A stretch of 64,000 nt of DNA from Desulfolutivibrio sulfodismutans DSM 3696 (GCF_013376455.1 NZ_CP045504.1:1-64000), one strand, 5' to 3'. Positions 9,270 to 18,882 are shown, counted from the stretch's first letter. Numbers and translations: made by a program. The notes: generated from the sequence alone by a model not told the origin.

Positions 9270-10513
9270 CCGAAAAGATCCTCGCCCTGCACAGCGGCGA
9301 GGAGGACGTCACCCCGGGGCGCATCGTGCGTTGCCCCCTGACCCTGGTCCTGGCCAACGACATCACCGCCCCCCTGGCCATCAAGGCCATGGCCAAAATG
9401 GGCGCGGACACGGTCTTTGACCGGGAAAAGGTGGTCATCGTCTGCGACCACTTCACCCCCAATAAAGACATCGACTCCGCCGAGCAGGTCAAGTTCTGCC
9501 GCGAGTTCGCCGTGAAAATGGGACTTATGAACTATTTCGAGGGCGGAAATGTGGGCGTGGAGCACGCTTTGCTGCCCGAGCTGGGCCTCGTGGGGCCAGG
9601 CGACGTCATCGTCGGCGGCGACTCCCACACCTGCACCTACGGCGGCCTGGGCGCGTTCGCCACGGGCCTGGGCTCAACCGACATCGGCGCGGCCATGGCC
9701 CTGGGCGAGACCTGGTTCAAGGTGCCGCCGACCATCAAGGTCATCCTCACCGGAACCCTGGCCCCCTTTGTCGGGGCCAAAGACCTCATGCTGAAGCTCA
9801 TCGGCATGCTCGGCGTCTCCGGCGCGCTTTACAAGGCCCTGGAATTCACCGGGCCCCTGTGTGCCGAACTCTCCGTCGAGGGCCGCATGACCATGGCCAA
9901 CATGGCCATCGAGGCCGGAGGCAAGGTGGGCCTTTTCGCCTCGGACGAAAAGACCGTGGCCTACGCCGCCGCCCACCATCGTCCCGGCGCGCCCATGCTC
10001 GCCGCCGATCCCGGCGCGGCCTACGAGCGCGAGGTCGAAATCGACGCCACCGGCATGTCGCCCCAGGTGGCCTGTCCGCATCTGCCCGACAACGTCCGGC
10101 CCGTGGAGGAACTCGGCGACATCGCCATCCATCAGGCCGTCATCGGCTCCTGCACCAACGGCCGCATCGAAGATCTGCGCGCCGCCGCCGCCATCCTCAA
10201 AGGCAAAAAGGCCGCCAAAAACGTGCGCCTGATCATCCTGCCGGCCACGCCCGCCATCTGGAAGCAGGCCCTGGCCGAAGGCCTGCTCGAAACCTTCATG
10301 GACTGCGGGGCCATCGTCGGGCCGCCCACCTGCGGGCCCTGCCTGGGCGGGCACATGGGCATCCTGGCCGGAGGCGAGCGGGCCATCGCCACCACCAACC
10401 GCAACTTCAAGGGCCGTATGGGAAGCCTGGACAGCGAAGTCTACCTGGCCAGCCCTGCCGTGGCCGCCGCCAGCGCCCTGACGGGGGTCATCACCCACCC
10501 GGCGGCCGTGTAG
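9254..10513 (+). CDS. leuC: 3-isopropylmalate dehydratase large subunit
   Basis: A 419-residue aconitase-family subunit of the shorter archaeal/HacA-like type. It carries the [4Fe-4S] cluster for isomerising 2- to 3-isopropylmalate. Cluster and active-site motifs are GDSHTCTYGG, SCTNGRIEDLR and CGPCLGGHMG. It overlaps leuA by 16 bp and uses the AGGAGG site inside the leuA end. Its partner leuD lies unusually far downstream, across a 385-bp hairpin-rich gap. Confidence 0.95.
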   Translation: MRRTLAEKILALHSGEEDVTPGRIVRCPLTLVLANDITAPLAIKAMAKMGADTVFDREKVVIVCDHFTPNKDIDSAEQVKFCREFAVKMGLMNYFEGGNVGVEHALLPELGLVGPGDVIVGGDSHTCTYGGLGAFATGLGSTDIGAAMALGETWFKVPPTIKVILTGTLAPFVGAKDLMLKLIGMLGVSGALYKALEFTGPLCAELSVEGRMTMANMAIEAGGKVGLFASDEKTVAYAAAHHRPGAPMLAADPGAAYEREVEIDATGMSPQVACPHLPDNVRPVEELGDIAIHQAVIGSCTNGRIEDLRAAAAILKGKKAAKNVRLIILPATPAIWKQALAEGLLETFMDCGAIVGPPTCGPCLGGHMGILAGGERAIATTNRNFKGRMGSLDSEVYLASPAVAAASALTGVITHPAAV

Positions 10514-10898
10514 GCATGTGGGGAGGGGGCTGCGCCCCCTCCAGGATCGATGACAAAGCCCCTGGCGGGGCTTTGCGCCGCCGACGGCGGCAGGGCCGCC
10601 GGGCGGAAAGACACGAAAATCACTCGCTTACGGCGCGGCATAGCCACGACCTGCTCGTGATTTTCGAGGCTGCTGACTGCGTCAGCAGCCTCTGGAAGGG
10701 GCATTCGCCCCTTCCAGTCCCCACCCCGCCCGGGGGGAATCATTCCCCCCGGACCCCCCGAACGGGGGGCGGGGGAGAGGTGAAGAGAGGCACTGAAACT
10801 ATTGAAGTTTTCTGGGAGGGAGGGGTGTGGGGAGGGAACCCCTCTTTTTCAAAAGAGGGTTCCCTCCCCACATTCTCCCCCCAAAAAAGGAGATACCT
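10514..10898. repeat. Array of inverted repeats between leuC and leuD
   Basis: No gene is seen. The gap is packed with near-perfect hairpins: 10522-10542 (9 bp), 10555-10574 (8 bp), 10577-10591 (6 bp), 10614-10666 (10 bp, long loop), 10666-10692 (12 bp), 10692-10717 (11 bp), 10730-10752 (11 bp), 10754-10769 (7 bp) and 10827-10871 (21 bp with one bulge). It resembles a cluster of REP-like elements. It may stabilise or attenuate the leu mRNA; that is inference. Confidence 0.85.
10827..10871. repeat. Long palindrome, GGGAACC...TTTTTC...GGTTCCC type
   Basis: Arms 10827-10848 and 10851-10871 pair over 21 bp with a single bulged C. The centre is CTCTTTTTCAAAAGAG. The same design, a G-run, AACC, T-run, A-run, GGTT and C-run, recurs at 45745-45778, so it appears to be a dispersed element. 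It ends 16 nt before the leuD ribosome site. Confidence 0.85.
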
Positions 10899-11402
10899 AT
10901 GTTCCATGGAAAGGCGCACAAGGTCGGGGCCCACATTGACACCGACGCCATCATACCGGCCAAGTTTTTAGTCACCACGGACCCCGTGGAGCTCGGCGCG
11001 AACTGCATGTCCGGCCTTGAGCCGGGCTGGGTGGACCGGGTGCAAAAGGGCGATGTGCTGGTGGCCGGGGAGAACTTCGGCTGCGGCTCGTCGCGGGAGC
11101 ACGCCCCGGTGGCGATCCTGGGGGCCGGGATTCCCGTTGTCGCGGCGCACAGCTTCGCCAGGATTTTCTACAGGAACGGGTTCAATATGGGCCTGACGCT
11201 CCTGGAGATCGGCGACGGGGTGGAGAAGATCCATGACGGCGACGAGCTGCGTGTGGACGCTGACGCCGGGGTCATCGAGAACGTGACCACGGGGGAAAAG
11301 ATCCCCTGCGCCCCGGTACCCGCCTTCATGCGTGAGATTTTGGACAGGGGCGGTCTGGCCGGATATGTGAAAGACAAGCTGCAGGCGGGGGCGCAATCAT
11401 GA
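10899..11402 (+). CDS. leuD: 3-isopropylmalate dehydratase small subunit
   Basis: A 167-residue swivel-domain subunit that pairs with LeuC. It contains [11 protein letters not shown] near the N-terminus and [12 protein letters not shown], the signature loop of the family. The frame is open further upstream, but the ATG at 10899 has an AAGGAG site 6 nt away and matches the family N-terminus, so the longer form is rejected. Its stop overlaps leuB in an ATGA. Confidence 0.94.
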   Translation: MFHGKAHKVGAHIDTDAIIPAKFLVTTDPVELGANCMSGLEPGWVDRVQKGDVLVAGENFGCGSSREHAPVAILGAGIPVVAAHSFARIFYRNGFNMGLTLLEIGDGVEKIHDGDELRVDADAGVIENVTTGEKIPCAPVPAFMREILDRGGLAGYVKDKLQAGAQS

Positions 11403-12484
11403 AATACAAGCTGTGCGTGTTGCCGGGAGACGGCATCGGCCCCGAGATCGTGGCCCAGGCGGAGAGGGTGCTCGGGAAGGTGGGCGAGGTGTTCGGGCAT
11501 GAGTTTACGTGTGAGACGCACCTGATCGGCGGCGCGGCCATCGACGCCACAGGGGGGCCGTTGCCGGAGGCCACGCTGGCGGCGGCCAAGGCCTCTGATG
11601 CCGTGCTTCTGGGGGCCGTGGGCGGTCCCAAGTGGGACGCCATCGACAAGGCTGTGCGCCCCGAGAAGGGGCTTTTGGGCATCCGTAAGGAACTGGGGCT
11701 TTTCGCCAACCTGCGTCCGGCCAGGCTTTTTCCCGAGCTTGCGGCCTCCTGCTGCCTGCGCCCGGACATCGTGGGCCAGGGCTTGGACGTGGTGGTGGTG
11801 CGCGAGCTCACCGGCGGGGCCTATTTCGGGCAGCCCCGGGGCGAGGAGATGCGCGGAGGCGAACGCGTGGCCTTTAACACCATGCTCTATGCCGAATCCG
11901 AGATCCGGCGCATCGCCAAGGTGGGCTTTGAAACGGCCCGCAAGCGCGGCAAAAAGCTGTGCTCCGTGGACAAGGCCAACGTCCTTGAGGTGTCGCAGTT
12001 GTGGCGCGAGGTGGTTGTAGAGGAGTCAAAAAACTATCCGGATGTGGAGCTGTCCCACATGTATGTGGACAACGCGGCCATGCAACTGGTGCGCGCCCCG
12101 TCCCAGTTCGACGTCATCGTCACCGAGAACCTCTTCGGCGACATCCTGTCCGACGAGGCGGCCATCATCACCGGGTCCATCGGCATGTTGCCCTCGGCGT
12201 CGCTTGGCGCGGGCGGCCCGGGCCTGTACGAGCCGATCCATGGTTCCGCCCCGGACATCGCCGGGAAGGATTTGGCCAATCCCTTGGCCACGATCCTGTC
12301 CATCTCCATGATGTTCGTGCATTCCTTCGGCCTGACGGACGAGGCGGCGGCTGTGGACAAGGCCGTGGCCGAGGTGCTTCGCGAGGGCTTCCGCACCGGG
12401 GACATCATGGGCGCGGGGAAGACGGAAAAACGCGTGGGCTGCGCCGAGATGGGCGGCCTTGTGGCCGAACGCATCCGCCGGTAG
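11399..12484 (+). CDS. leuB: 3-isopropylmalate dehydrogenase
   Basis: A 361-residue NAD-dependent beta-decarboxylating dehydrogenase of normal length, catalysing the third leucine step. Seen are [11 protein letters not shown] at the N-terminus, [13 protein letters not shown] for substrate binding, the ELTGGAYFG loop, the [14 protein letters not shown] motif with metal-binding aspartates, and [13 protein letters not shown]. It is translationally coupled to leuD by a 4-bp overlap. Leu gene order here is A-C-D-B. Confidence 0.96.
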   Translation: MKYKLCVLPGDGIGPEIVAQAERVLGKVGEVFGHEFTCETHLIGGAAIDATGGPLPEATLAAAKASDAVLLGAVGGPKWDAIDKAVRPEKGLLGIRKELGLFANLRPARLFPELAASCCLRPDIVGQGLDVVVVRELTGGAYFGQPRGEEMRGGERVAFNTMLYAESEIRRIAKVGFETARKRGKKLCSVDKANVLEVSQLWREVVVEESKNYPDVELSHMYVDNAAMQLVRAPSQFDVIVTENLFGDILSDEAAIITGSIGMLPSASLGAGGPGLYEPIHGSAPDIAGKDLANPLATILSISMMFVHSFGLTDEAAAVDKAVAEVLREGFRTGDIMGAGKTEKRVGCAEMGGLVAERIRR

Positions 12485-12526
12485 CGGCGCACGCAATACA
12501 AATAAGAAAGCCGCAGGATGCGCCGT

Positions 12527-12982
12527 ATGCGGAAAATCGTGCCTCAGGCCGTCCAGGCTGGCGGCTTCACGTCGTTTCATGCGGACATGGGCGGCCTGTT
12601 GCACCTGATGCGCCGGACCATGGCGGAGAACGGGCCGCTTCCCGAGGGCGGCGTCCTGGCCGAACAGGTCTTTTTGGGCCAGGGCTATGAATTGCGGCTG
12701 GTCTGTCGGCAGGGCGGGGCCCGGCCGATTCTGGCCTGCATGGAGAAGCCCGTGCCGCATCAGGTGTCCCTGGGGCGGCTGGACAAGGATGGCCGGGTGC
12801 GGGTTTCTTCCTACGGCCTGCGGCTGTTTTACGATTTCCTGGCCGAGCTTGAGGTGCTGGACCGATTTTGCCTGGACCTGGAGAAGGCCCTTACGCTGCA
12901 TCAGTGTGGCGGGGGGCCTCCCGGGACGGGCGGGGAAGGGATGCCCCGGCCGGGAAACGGGGGCCGATCGGCGCTGCACTGA
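12527..12982 (+). CDS. Hypothetical protein downstream of leuB
   Basis: I do not recognise this protein of about 151 residues (154 from the alternative ATG at 12518). The middle is amphipathic, with YELRLVCRQGG and SSYGLRLFYDFLAELEVLDRFCLDLEKAL. The last 25 residues are Gly/Pro-rich and look disordered. There is no signal peptide or membrane segment. I prefer 12527 because AGGA lies 9 nt upstream. It follows leuB by about 40 bp and may be co-transcribed, but nothing ties it to leucine synthesis. Confidence 0.6.
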   Translation: MRKIVPQAVQAGGFTSFHADMGGLLHLMRRTMAENGPLPEGGVLAEQVFLGQGYELRLVCRQGGARPILACMEKPVPHQVSLGRLDKDGRVRVSSYGLRLFYDFLAELEVLDRFCLDLEKALTLHQCGGGPPGTGGEGMPRPGNGGRSALH

Positions 12983-12998
12983 GGCGCGGGAATCCGGA

Positions 12999-13799
12999 TT
13001 ACGGCCTGGACCGGCCGTTGCCGTGGCCGTTTGAAAGGGCGACGGGGGGCGGCAGGGTTCGGATGGCCTCGTTGATGCGCGTGATGATTTCCGGGGGGAC
13101 GTTTTTGCCGCACATGATGTGGCGCGGCGTCTCCGGGGGGACGCCGCCCAGGGCCATGAAGCGGGTTTTCTTTTGTAGCTCGGGATGCCTCGAAACCAGC
13201 CAGGCGTATTCCTCGGGGCCGATGAAGGTGTAGTCGATGCGTCCCCGGGCGATCATTTCCAAAAGCTGGTCGTTTTCGGCCACGGTCAGGTCGGCGGCGT
13301 GGCGATGCTCGGAAAGCTTGGCATCCAGCCAGTCGCCGTAAGAAAACCCCTGGCGTAGTCCCAGGCGCATGCCGGGCCGCAGCAGGGCGTCGGCCGTGGG
13401 GGCATGGGGAAGCGTCCGCAAGATATCGGTTCGCACGGCCACCCCCATGGGGCTGCCGGTAAAGATGGGGTCGCTGAAGCGGGCATAGGCCTCGCGCTCT
13501 GCGGTTTTGAACCAGCCCACGGCGCACGCGGCCATGGCGCCCTCTTCCAGGGTCTTGAGGATGCGTTTGGGCGGGGCCTCCTCGAAACGGAAGGGGATGC
13601 GGGCCGCGTCGAGGACGTTTTTGGTGTAGTCGAGGAGAAAGCCACCGAAATGATGGCCTTTTTCCACGACGTAATAGGGGGGCCGGTGGAAAACCAGCAC
13701 CGTGAGCGGCTCGCTTTGGGCCATGGCCGCCGGGGCGGCGACGAAAATGGCCAGAGCCAGAAAAAGTGGCGCGAAAAGTGGCGACGGCTGGCGGCCCAT
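12999..13799 (-). CDS. Periplasmic solute-binding protein (family 3-like)
   Basis: A 266-residue exported protein. A signal peptide of about 28 residues ends ...AAPAAMAQ. The mature part resembles SBP_bac_3 domains, with LTVLVFHRPPYYVVEKG, GGFLLDYTKNVLDAARIPF and a segment listing PMGVAVRTDIL. No permease or ATPase is adjacent, so it may serve a distant ABC transporter or a sensor. The frame is open to 13886, but the ATG at 13799 directly precedes the signal peptide and is preferred. It converges with the hypothetical gene after leuB, 16 bp apart. Confidence 0.72.
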   Translation of the reverse strand: MGRQPSPLFAPLFLALAIFVAAPAAMAQSEPLTVLVFHRPPYYVVEKGHHFGGFLLDYTKNVLDAARIPFRFEEAPPKRILKTLEEGAMAACAVGWFKTAEREAYARFSDPIFTGSPMGVAVRTDILRTLPHAPTADALLRPGMRLGLRQGFSYGDWLDAKLSEHRHAADLTVAENDQLLEMIARGRIDYTFIGPEEYAWLVSRHPELQKKTRFMALGGVPPETPRHIMCGKNVPPEIITRINEAIRTLPPPVALSNGHGNGRSRP

Positions 13800-14071
13800 A
13801 ACGCAGATTGCCCCTGAAGTTCTTTCCCTAGCATTGGACCGGGCATGGTTTTCTTCATGATAAACCCGGCGGGGGAACTCCGGCAACGAAAATTAACGGG
13901 TGGCGGGCGATTCCCTGGGTCAGCCCAGTCCCCTCCCCGCCCGGCGAAAGGGGCCATCTTCTCGCTTTCATTCCCGATGCACCCATGCTAGTTTCTTCGT
14001 GACACTACAAACCGTGGCCAGATGCGGACCCTTCCCCCTCTCACCTTTTTCGAGCGGAGCATCACGGCAAC

Positions 14072-15055
14072 ATGGCGCAGACAAACATCCTCCTTGAATC
14101 CGGCACCAACGAGCTCGAGATCGTCGAGTTTTTTTTGGATGAAAGCCTGCCCTCCGGCGCCAAATACACCGGATACTACGGCGTCAACGTGGCCAAGGTG
14201 CTGGAGATCATCCGGTTGCCCAAGGTCACGGAGATGCCCCAGACCCCGCATCCGTGCGTCATGGGCACCTTCAATCTGCGCAACAAGGTCGTGCCCCTGG
14301 TGGATTTGTGCGCGTGGCTTGGCAAGGAAAAATATCCGAGCGACGCCGACAAGGTGGTGGTCACGGAGTTCAACAACATCGTCAACGCCTTCCTGGTCTC
14401 CGGGGTCAACCGCATCCATCGCCTGAGCTGGGAGCGTATCGATCCGCCGAACCGGCAGGTCAGCGTCTTTTCCGGCGAGAGCGTCACCGGCGTGGTGCGC
14501 ATGGAGGACCGGGTTTTATTTATCCTGGACATGGAAAAGATCATCGGGGACTTGAACCCAAGCCTGGCCCTGCGCGAACTTGACGAAAAGACGTTCGTGG
14601 AGGAACGCCGGGAACTCCCGGACAAGGACATGGTCTTCCGGGTTCTGGTGGCCGACGATTCCGGCACCATCCGCAACATGATGGTCAAATCCCTGGAACG
14701 GGCGGGCTTCGAGGTCACGGCGGCCATCAACGGCCGCGATGCCTGGGATGCCTTGAGCCGGATCAAGGAATCGGCCGTGGCCGAGAACAAACCCCTGCTC
14801 GAACTGATGCATGTGGTCATTTCCGACATCGAGATGCCGGCCATGGACGGGCACAGCCTGACCAAGCGCATCAAGGAGGATCCGGTCCTGTGTCAACTGC
14901 CGGTGATTCTTTTCTCCTCGCTCATCACCGAAAGCCTGCGCCACAAAGGCCTCGCCGTGGGCGCTGACGAGCAGGTCTCCAAGCCGGACATGAAAATTCT
15001 GGCCGAAAAGGCCCGGGAACTGGCCTACAACAACCTCGTCGCGAAGCAGCGCTAG
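14072..15055 (+). CDS. cheV: Chemotaxis coupling protein CheV (CheW-REC)
   Basis: A 327-residue CheV. A CheW-like domain occupies about 10-170 (GVNVAKVLEIIRLPKVTEMP and GTFNLRNKVVPLVDL). A response-regulator receiver domain follows at about 190-320, with VLVADDSGTIRNMM, the phospho-acceptor Asp in VISDIEMPAMDG, and a conserved Lys in QVSKPD. It couples chemoreceptors to CheA and can be phosphorylated for adaptation. The flagellin gene follows under its own sigma-54 promoter. Confidence 0.93.
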   Translation: MAQTNILLESGTNELEIVEFFLDESLPSGAKYTGYYGVNVAKVLEIIRLPKVTEMPQTPHPCVMGTFNLRNKVVPLVDLCAWLGKEKYPSDADKVVVTEFNNIVNAFLVSGVNRIHRLSWERIDPPNRQVSVFSGESVTGVVRMEDRVLFILDMEKIIGDLNPSLALRELDEKTFVEERRELPDKDMVFRVLVADDSGTIRNMMVKSLERAGFEVTAAINGRDAWDALSRIKESAVAENKPLLELMHVVISDIEMPAMDGHSLTKRIKEDPVLCQLPVILFSSLITESLRHKGLAVGADEQVSKPDMKILAEKARELAYNNLVAKQR

Positions 15056-15162
15056 CGTCGTTTCCGGATAGTCCGGCCTCGTCCCGCAAAGGCGCACCAG
15101 CGATATTTTAAAAAAGGCCGTGCCTTTTCGGGGGAGACTGCTGGCGCCGCCAGCAACCTCAC

Positions 15163-15189
15163 GTCGCCATTGTCGGCGACCTTTTTTTA
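15163..15189 (+). terminator. Terminator after cheV
   Basis: Stem GTCGCC (15163-15168) pairs with GGCGAC (15175-15180), followed by a run of seven T from 15182. An additional GCTGGC/GCCAGC hairpin lies just upstream at about 15140-15155. Confidence 0.75.
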
Positions 15190-15376
15190 TCCCTGCCTGC
15201 CACGCCGCCGATCCAGGCGGCTTTTTTCGCCCCAGTATCCCTTCGTTCCCAGGTGGGAAGAATCATCCCGTTCCGGCGCCAGGCGCCGATAAAACTTTGG
15301 CCCCAACGGGGGAAGCAGGGCGGAAAAACCGTCCCTGTCATATGTAACAGTATGGAAAATATGGTTAAATTGTAGT

Positions 15377-15394
15377 TGGCACGGGTTCTGCTTG
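15377..15394 (+). promoter_or_regulatory. Sigma-54 promoter of flagellin
   Basis: TGGCACGGGTTCTGCTTG has the invariant GG (15378-15379) and GC (15390-15391) separated by exactly 10 nt and matches the -24/-12 consensus almost perfectly. It predicts transcription from about 15403, some 40 nt before the flagellin ATG. Confidence 0.9.
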
Positions 15395-15443
15395 AGAAGG
15401 GAAAAACAAGGAACGTCTCGGTTTCAACAAGGAGGTTTTTGTT

Positions 15444-16328
15444 ATGTCCCTGGTCATCAATCACAACCTCATGGCGATGAACGCCGCCCGGAATTTGTCC
15501 GACGCCTATTCCCAGCTTTCGGTCTCCACCAGGCGTCTGTCCTCGGGTCTGCGTATCGGCACGGCGGCGGATGACGCGGCTGGTCTGGCCATTCGCGAAC
15601 TCATGCGGGCGGATATCGCCACCCTCAACCAAGGTGTGCGCAACGCCAACGACGCCATTTCCCTCATTCAGACCGCCGACGGCGCCCTGGGCGTCATCGA
15701 CGAGAAGCTGATCCGCATGAAGGAACTGGCGGAACAGGCGGCCACGGGTACCTACAACTCCGACCAGCGCCTGATCATCGATTCCGAATATCAGGCCATG
15801 GCCTCGGAAATTACCCGAATCGCCCTGGCGACGGACTTCAACGGCATCTACCTGCTCAACGGCAATCTTTCCGCATCCTCGCACGATGGGGAAGGCCTGA
15901 CCCCCGTGGGCAAGCTCAAGGTCCATTTCGGAACCGGAAACTCCAGCGCCGAGGATTACTATTACATCCAGATCGGCTCGGCCACAGCCTCGTCTTTCGG
16001 CCTTGGGCTTGGCGCGACGACGCCCAACAGCATCTCCACCCAGCAGGCGGCCCAGCTCAGTCTGGACATGATCAACCAGGCCATCATCTCCAAGGACAAG
16101 ATCCGGGCCAACCTGGGCGCCTTGCAGAACCGCCTGGAGAACACCATCTCCAATCTGCAGATCCAGGCCGAGAACCTCCAGGCCGCCGAGTCGCGTATTT
16201 CCGACGTGGATGTGGCCGCGGAGATGACCGAGTTCGTGCGGGAGCAGATTCTCACCCAGGCCGCCGTGGCCATGTTGGCTCAGGCCAACTCGCTGCCCAA
16301 GCTGGCCATGCAGCTTATCGGCGGGTAA
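15444..16328 (+). CDS. fliC: Flagellin
   Basis: A 294-residue flagellin of the filament. Conserved D0/D1 helices lie at the N-terminus (MSLVINHNLMAMNAARNL, LSSGLRIGTAADDAAGLAI) and the C-terminus (ENLQAAESRISDVDVAAEM, ILTQAAVAMLAQANSLP). Only a short variable region of about 50 residues lies around 145-195, so surface domains D2/D3 are essentially absent. It uses an AAGGAGG site and a sigma-54 promoter, consistent with late-class flagellar control by an FlrC-like activator. Confidence 0.95.
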   Translation: MSLVINHNLMAMNAARNLSDAYSQLSVSTRRLSSGLRIGTAADDAAGLAIRELMRADIATLNQGVRNANDAISLIQTADGALGVIDEKLIRMKELAEQAATGTYNSDQRLIIDSEYQAMASEITRIALATDFNGIYLLNGNLSASSHDGEGLTPVGKLKVHFGTGNSSAEDYYYIQIGSATASSFGLGLGATTPNSISTQQAAQLSLDMINQAIISKDKIRANLGALQNRLENTISNLQIQAENLQAAESRISDVDVAAEMTEFVREQILTQAAVAMLAQANSLPKLAMQLIGG

Positions 16329-16409
16329 CCGCCGTCATGAGTCCGACGCTCTCCTGGCGGCCTGAAAGACGGCCATGGGCGGGGAGTCGGCGGGTTGGAA
16401 AGAGGAAAC

Positions 16410-16448
16410 GACCAGGGAGGAGGGGATCTCGGAGATCCCTCCCTGGTC
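16410..16448. terminator. Large hairpin between convergent fliC and rnc
   Basis: GACCAGGGAGG...GGATCTC (16410-16430) pairs with GAGATCCCTCCCTGGTC (16432-16448) over 17 bp with a 3-nt bulge. It sits where flagellin and rnc converge. No clear T-run follows on either strand, so it is termination-like rather than a classic terminator. Confidence 0.6.
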
Positions 16449-16458
16449 GGAAAGAAAA

Positions 16459-17160
16459 TCACGGGTCGAGGGTGTCCCGGATGTCGCCCAGGGCTTTTTT
16501 GGCGGCCATCTGCTCGGCTTTTTTGACGCTCGATCCCGACGCCGTGACCTCGTGGCCATCCGGCAGGATGAGCCGCACCTCAAACAGCTTCTCATGCTCC
16601 GGTCCCCGGCTGTCGGCCAGGGAATAGACGGGCCGGGCCTTGTAGCGTTTCTGGGTCAGTTCCTGGAGACGGCTTTTATAGTCCTTGGACTTGGGCTCCA
16701 CCAGGGACTCGGGCCACATGCCGGAGAAGATCTTGCGGATCGAGCGCCGCGCGGCCTCGAACCCGCCATCCAGAAACACCGCCGCAAAAATCGCCTCCAG
16801 GGCGTCGCTCAAAAGCGAGTCCCGTTGCCGTCCACCCTGGCTTTCCTCTCCCTTGCCAAGCCGGATGCATCGGTCCAGGTCGCATTTTCGGGCCAGCTCC
16901 GCCAGGGCCGGTTCGCTGACCAGCTTTGAGCGCAAAAGGGTCAGGGCGCCTTCCGGGGCCTGGGGAAACCGGGAAAAGAGCTCCTCGGAGACGCACAGCT
17001 CCAAAACGGCGTCACCCAGAAATTCCAGGCGTTCGTTGTGCTCGGAGGGGTTGGCGGATTCGTTGGCGTGGGAGCTGTGGGTCAGGGCCGTTTCCAGAAT
17101 CGCGTGGTCTGAAAAGTCGTGGCCGATGTCTGTCTGGAGTTTCCTCAAAGCGTCCTTCAT
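16459..17160 (-). CDS. rnc: Ribonuclease III
   Basis: A 233-residue RNase III. The catalytic domain (1-155) carries the signature [14 protein letters not shown] and the downstream acidic [16 protein letters not shown] double-stranded RNA-binding domain (about 160-230) follows, ending with [12 protein letters not shown]. It processes rRNA and mRNA duplexes. The frame stays open for 74 codons upstream, but homology begins at MKDALRKLQ, so 17160 is taken. Confidence 0.95.
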   Translation of the reverse strand: MKDALRKLQTDIGHDFSDHAILETALTHSSHANESANPSEHNERLEFLGDAVLELCVSEELFSRFPQAPEGALTLLRSKLVSEPALAELARKCDLDRCIRLGKGEESQGGRQRDSLLSDALEAIFAAVFLDGGFEAARRSIRKIFSGMWPESLVEPKSKDYKSRLQELTQKRYKARPVYSLADSRGPEHEKLFEVRLILPDGHEVTASGSSVKKAEQMAAKKALGDIRDTLDP

Positions 17161-17602
17161 GGTGTAAACCTTGGTTGGGAAGCGGTCAGGCCGCCTGGCG
17201 AAGCGGTCACGGGGGGCCGTGCGCCGACCGCCTCGGCGAAGGGTGTTGTCCGAATGCCGGATCGCGCGACGGCGCGTTCGCGGGAAAATGGGGCAGGCCA
17301 CAGGGCGTCGCCAGGTCGGCGAAGGGGCCGTGGGGAAAAAATTTCCGGCATCCCCGTTTCCTGTCGCCGCCATGTCCGCCATGCGACCCAGGATACGAAA
17401 GGGCGTCCGCCATGGCCTGGGTGTGTCTTACAGGGTCTTTGCGAACTTTCCAAGTTGGGCCCTGCGGCCTGCCGCGTGAAATTCCAAGCCCTTTTCAGGG
17501 GAAAAGGGCAAGGCCGTTCTTGCCCATACCCAGCCCACGCGGTATGGATGTTTCCGGCGTCAGCGCCCGAACATCCGGTCAACGCCATCAGGAGGAACGA
17601 AC
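17161..17602. other. Intergenic region between rnc and the PTA-like gene
   Basis: This 442-bp divergent spacer holds no convincing gene. The only structure noted is a 9-bp hairpin, GCCCTTTTC/GAAAAGGGC, at 17488-17509, about 95 nt before the downstream start codon. It has no T-run and could form in the leader RNA. Promoters are not obvious. Confidence 0.5.
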
Positions 17603-18673
17603 ATGGTCGGCATCTACGTGGGGTCCACCGCCGGATATTCCGGGAAAAACATGGTGGTCATGGGCCTTGGGCTCAGGTTGCAGAAAGAGGGGCTCAAGGT
17701 CGGCTACATCAAGCCCGTGGGGGCCATGCCCAAGGAGATCGACGGCCGGATGTGGGATGAGGACGCCTATTTCGTACAAAAAATTCTCGGGGCCACCGAG
17801 CCTCCCGAACTGCTCACCCCGGTCCTGGTGACCCACGATTTTCGCATCAACGCGTTTAGTTCGGAATCGGAGCCGCCCGATTTCATCGACACCATCAAAA
17901 ACGCCTATGAGACGATCAGCCGGGATCGGGACGTGACCATCGTGGCCGGTTCGGGCGGCATGTATTCCGGAAAATATTGCAATACCGACGGCATCCGGGT
18001 GGTGAAGGAGCTTGGGCTGCGGGCGGTGGTCATCGACCGCTATTCCAAGGAGCTCAACTACGACTATCTTTTGATCCTGCGCGAGACCCTGGGCGACAAT
18101 CTGCTGGGCGTCATCATCAACGACATCCCGCCCAACTTCATGGACGAGACCCATACGCTCATCGCGCCCTTCCTGGAACGGCGGGGCATCAAGGTGCTGG
18201 GGGTCATCCCCAAGGATCCGCTCATGGGGGCCATCAAGGTCGCCGATCTGGCCGAGCGCCTGGGCGGAAAGGTCATCGCCTCCCACCACAAGGCCGACCG
18301 CATCGTGGAGAGTTTTCTCATCGGCACCATGCAGGTGGAAAACTTCATGACCCATTTCCGCAAGCACAAAAATTCCGCCATCATCGTCGGCGGCGACCGT
18401 TCCGACGTCCAGCTTGTGGCCCTTGAGGGCGACAGCCCCTGTCTGGTGCTCACGGGCAACCTCTATCCCAACGACATCATCTTGACCCGTTCCGAGGTGC
18501 TGGAGATTCCCATCATCGTGGTGCGCGAGGATACCTATTCCGTGGCCAAGAAGATGGAGGCCCTGCTCATGCGCCACAAACTGCGCGACGAGATCAAGAT
18601 CCGCCAGGGCGCGCAACTCGTGAGCGCCAACATCGACTTCGAATACCTGAAAAGGGATCTCGGCCTGTCCTGA
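17603..18673 (+). CDS. Phosphotransacetylase-family ATPase with DRTGG domain
   Basis: A 356-residue protein resembling the N-terminal part of long phosphotransacetylases. Residues 1 to about 210 form a BioD-like AAA_26 ATPase with the P-loop variant GSTAGYSGKN. Residues about 215-325 are a DRTGG domain (LGGKVIASHHKADRIVESFL). The catalytic PTA domain is absent, so it is a stand-alone regulatory version. It has an AGGAGG ribosome site and is followed by a terminator, so it is probably monocistronic. Confidence 0.82.
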   Translation: MVGIYVGSTAGYSGKNMVVMGLGLRLQKEGLKVGYIKPVGAMPKEIDGRMWDEDAYFVQKILGATEPPELLTPVLVTHDFRINAFSSESEPPDFIDTIKNAYETISRDRDVTIVAGSGGMYSGKYCNTDGIRVVKELGLRAVVIDRYSKELNYDYLLILRETLGDNLLGVIINDIPPNFMDETHTLIAPFLERRGIKVLGVIPKDPLMGAIKVADLAERLGGKVIASHHKADRIVESFLIGTMQVENFMTHFRKHKNSAIIVGGDRSDVQLVALEGDSPCLVLTGNLYPNDIILTRSEVLEIPIIVVREDTYSVAKKMEALLMRHKLRDEIKIRQGAQLVSANIDFEYLKRDLGLS

Positions 18674-18702
18674 TCCGGGCCGATGCGCCTTTTTGCAGCC
18701 AA

Positions 18703-18749
18703 CCCCCCGGGACAGCCTGACGGCCGCCCCGGGGGGATCGGTTTTTTTT
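18703..18749 (+). terminator. Terminator after the PTA-like ATPase
   Basis: CCCCCCGGG (18703-18711) pairs with CCCGGGGGG (18728-18736), followed by ATCGG and eight T residues. Confidence 0.85.
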
Positions 18750-18882
18750 GTTCCAGGCGGCCGCTGCCGGGGGCGTCGTCCCGCTCCCCGGACATGTTCA
18801 TAGCTGGCGTTCAGGAGAAAAAGGCGCAGGCTGTCCACACCGTCCGCGCCGACGCCGGGCGCGAACGCAAAGCGGGAAGGGG

